In this document: piece by piece, positions 61,168-61,929 of the stretch | Position numbering within the stretch: position 1 is the first letter of the stretch | How the letters are laid out: every line of letters starts with the position of its first letter | Assembly (NCBI RefSeq): GCF_000383675.1 | Contig: NZ_KB911832.1 | Location: 1-61,929 of the forward strand | DNA from: Terracoccus sp. 273MFTsu3.1 | GTDB taxonomy: Bacteria > Actinomycetota > Actinomycetes > Actinomycetales > Dermatophilaceae | Length of the DNA stretch: 61,929 nt | Direction: 5' to 3' | Translations under genes and position numbers: made by a program | Notes under the pieces: model-generated | Database searches by the model: none | Seen by the model: only the letters and a program-made list of their open reading frames with translations | Told to the model about the DNA's origin: nothing

Positions 61168-61929
61168 GTGCCGTTCACCCCGTCACCGGTCGAGCCGGCC
61201 GGTGCGCGTGCGGGAGGGTGCTGGCCGGTGCTGCGCGTGCAGTGGTCCGCCGACCCGCGGCACTGGGCACGCGCGATGGACCCGGTCCTCGCACGGCTGC
61301 GCGCGGATGCTGCGCCGGTCCCGGCGCAGGGGTCCGCGGTGTCGCCCGGGCGGGTGGGTGGCCTCGGTTCAGCCCGAGTGGCTGGCAGTGAGAGAGCTGC
61401 CGCGGCTTCGGCGTTGAAGGGGTTGGCTCGGGCTGGGGAGCGCGTGCTGGATCAGATCCAGGCGCTCGAGGTCGCCAAGGCGCGTCTGGAGGCCGACCTG
61501 CTCGCCGCGTACGGCGCGTTGGCCACGATCGAGGCCCAGCAGATCGACGCCCTGCCCGCCGCAGCGGCGGCCCGGGTCTCGGCCCGGGTCTCGCCCGAAA
61601 GGGTCGTCACCGAGGAGATCGCCCTCGCCACCGGTGTCGGCGTCGGGGAGGTCGCCCGCCGGGTCGCGGTCGCGACCGCACCGCGCCGTCACCGGGTCAT
61701 GATGGCCGCCCTGGCCCGGGGCATCACCTCGCTGCACCGAGTGCTGCAGGTCGCCTCCGACACCACGGCGCTGCCCGACACGGACGTCACCACCGTCGCG
61801 CAGGCCGTGCTCGCCCCGACCCGCGACGGGCAGCCCGTCGCGCAACGCACCTTCACCGCCCGGCTCCGGCGGGCCGTCGCCTCGGTCGATGCCCGCGGCG
61901 CCGCCCAGCGGCGCGCGCACGCCCGGTCC
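61168..61929 (+). CDS. DUF222 / 13E12-repeat family protein (partial, runs off the window)
   Basis: 254 codons are open to the right edge without a stop, beginning GTG 61168 after GAGGAGG (61155-61161) at 6-nt spacing. A Pro/Ala-rich N-terminus with few domain signals (about 1-80) leads into RVLDQIQALEVAKARLEADL, EEIALATGVGVGEVARRVAV and MMAALARGITSLHRVLQVAS, the start of a DUF222 domain. These proteins usually end in an HNH nuclease motif, which would lie beyond the window. REP13E12 proteins in M. tuberculosis are known to be SOS-induced, and the LexA box just upstream agrees. This family is often multi-copy and mobile-like. Confidence 0.9.
   Translation, partial: MPFTPSPVEPAGARAGGCWPVLRVQWSADPRHWARAMDPVLARLRADAAPVPAQGSAVSPGRVGGLGSARVAGSERAAAASALKGLARAGERVLDQIQALEVAKARLEADLLAAYGALATIEAQQIDALPAAAAARVSARVSPERVVTEEIALATGVGVGEVARRVAVATAPRRHRVMMAALARGITSLHRVLQVASDTTALPDTDVTTVAQAVLAPTRDGQPVAQRTFTARLRRAVASVDARGAAQRRAHARS

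Overview
The window is about 62 kb of very GC-rich DNA (roughly 70% or more) with GC-ending codons, frequent GTG starts, 4-bp stop/start overlaps and many probable leaderless genes. Gene content and order point to a high-GC Gram-positive actinobacterium, most likely Micrococcales near Intrasporangiaceae (lineage is inference). From memory, the order birA / accD5-accE-maf / sseA-sufE / accA, together with purE-purK-GtrA, lpdA, PNP-phosphomutase, deoC and add, echoes the Rv3275c-Rv3313c region of Mycobacterium tuberculosis, so the first 42 kb looks like conserved chromosomal backbone.

Layout. 1-340: 3' end of 23S rRNA, 5S rRNA and the rRNA operon terminator. 0.4-10.3 kb: nucleoside salvage (adenosine deaminase, deoC with an aldehyde dehydrogenase and a catalytically stripped partner, phosphohexomutase, purine nucleoside phosphorylase), a racemase and a small P-loop kinase. 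10.4-19.5 kb: TetR with a tandem operator and a 58-aa membrane protein, LpdA-type flavoprotein, MT0933-like protein, biotin-dependent carboxylase alpha chain, aldo/keto reductase, tryptophan 2,3-dioxygenase and an amino-acid permease. 19.5-22.0 kb: an XRE regulator with a Cys-rich tail, an array of five ~75-bp palindromic tandem repeats, and sufE/sseA. 22.0-35.8 kb: a LiuR-like MerR regulator facing an acyl-CoA dehydrogenase/carboxylase operon, a membrane mannosyltransferase-like protein, Maf, a DUF885 peptidase, a PASTA Ser/Thr kinase, accE-accD5 divergent from birA, an adenylate cyclase with a collagen-like tail, and an enoyl-CoA hydratase. 35.8-42.3 kb: a two-component system, GtrA protein, purK-purE, hydrolase, CoA-binding protein and a luciferase-like oxidoreductase.

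42.4-54.4 kb is the main accessory block. Two divergent operons encode what looks like a complete nonulosonic-acid pathway of the legionaminic type: nucleotidyltransferase with CBS domains, 4,6-dehydratase, aminotransferase, N-acetyltransferase, hydrolysing 2-epimerase, condensing synthase and CMP-sugar synthetase. With them are an SDR, a Gfo/Idh oxidoreductase, a Wzx-type flippase and an unassigned capsule-like protein that is the best candidate transferase. 54.4-61.9 kb: a cation/proton antiporter fused to a UBP-type zinc finger, RecQ, an LD-carboxypeptidase whose start codon lies in a perfect 18-bp hairpin, metY under a SAM-IV riboswitch, and a DUF222/13E12 gene with a LexA box that runs off the right edge.

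Two window-wide patterns stand out. First, TANNNT hexamers lie 6-8 nt before start codons with no Shine-Dalgarno, including divergent birA/accD5 promoters that share bases. Second, the heptamer GTATGCC/GGCATAC occurs 28 times by my count, in both orientations, forcing otherwise rare codons (TAT, ATA, GCA) inside genes.
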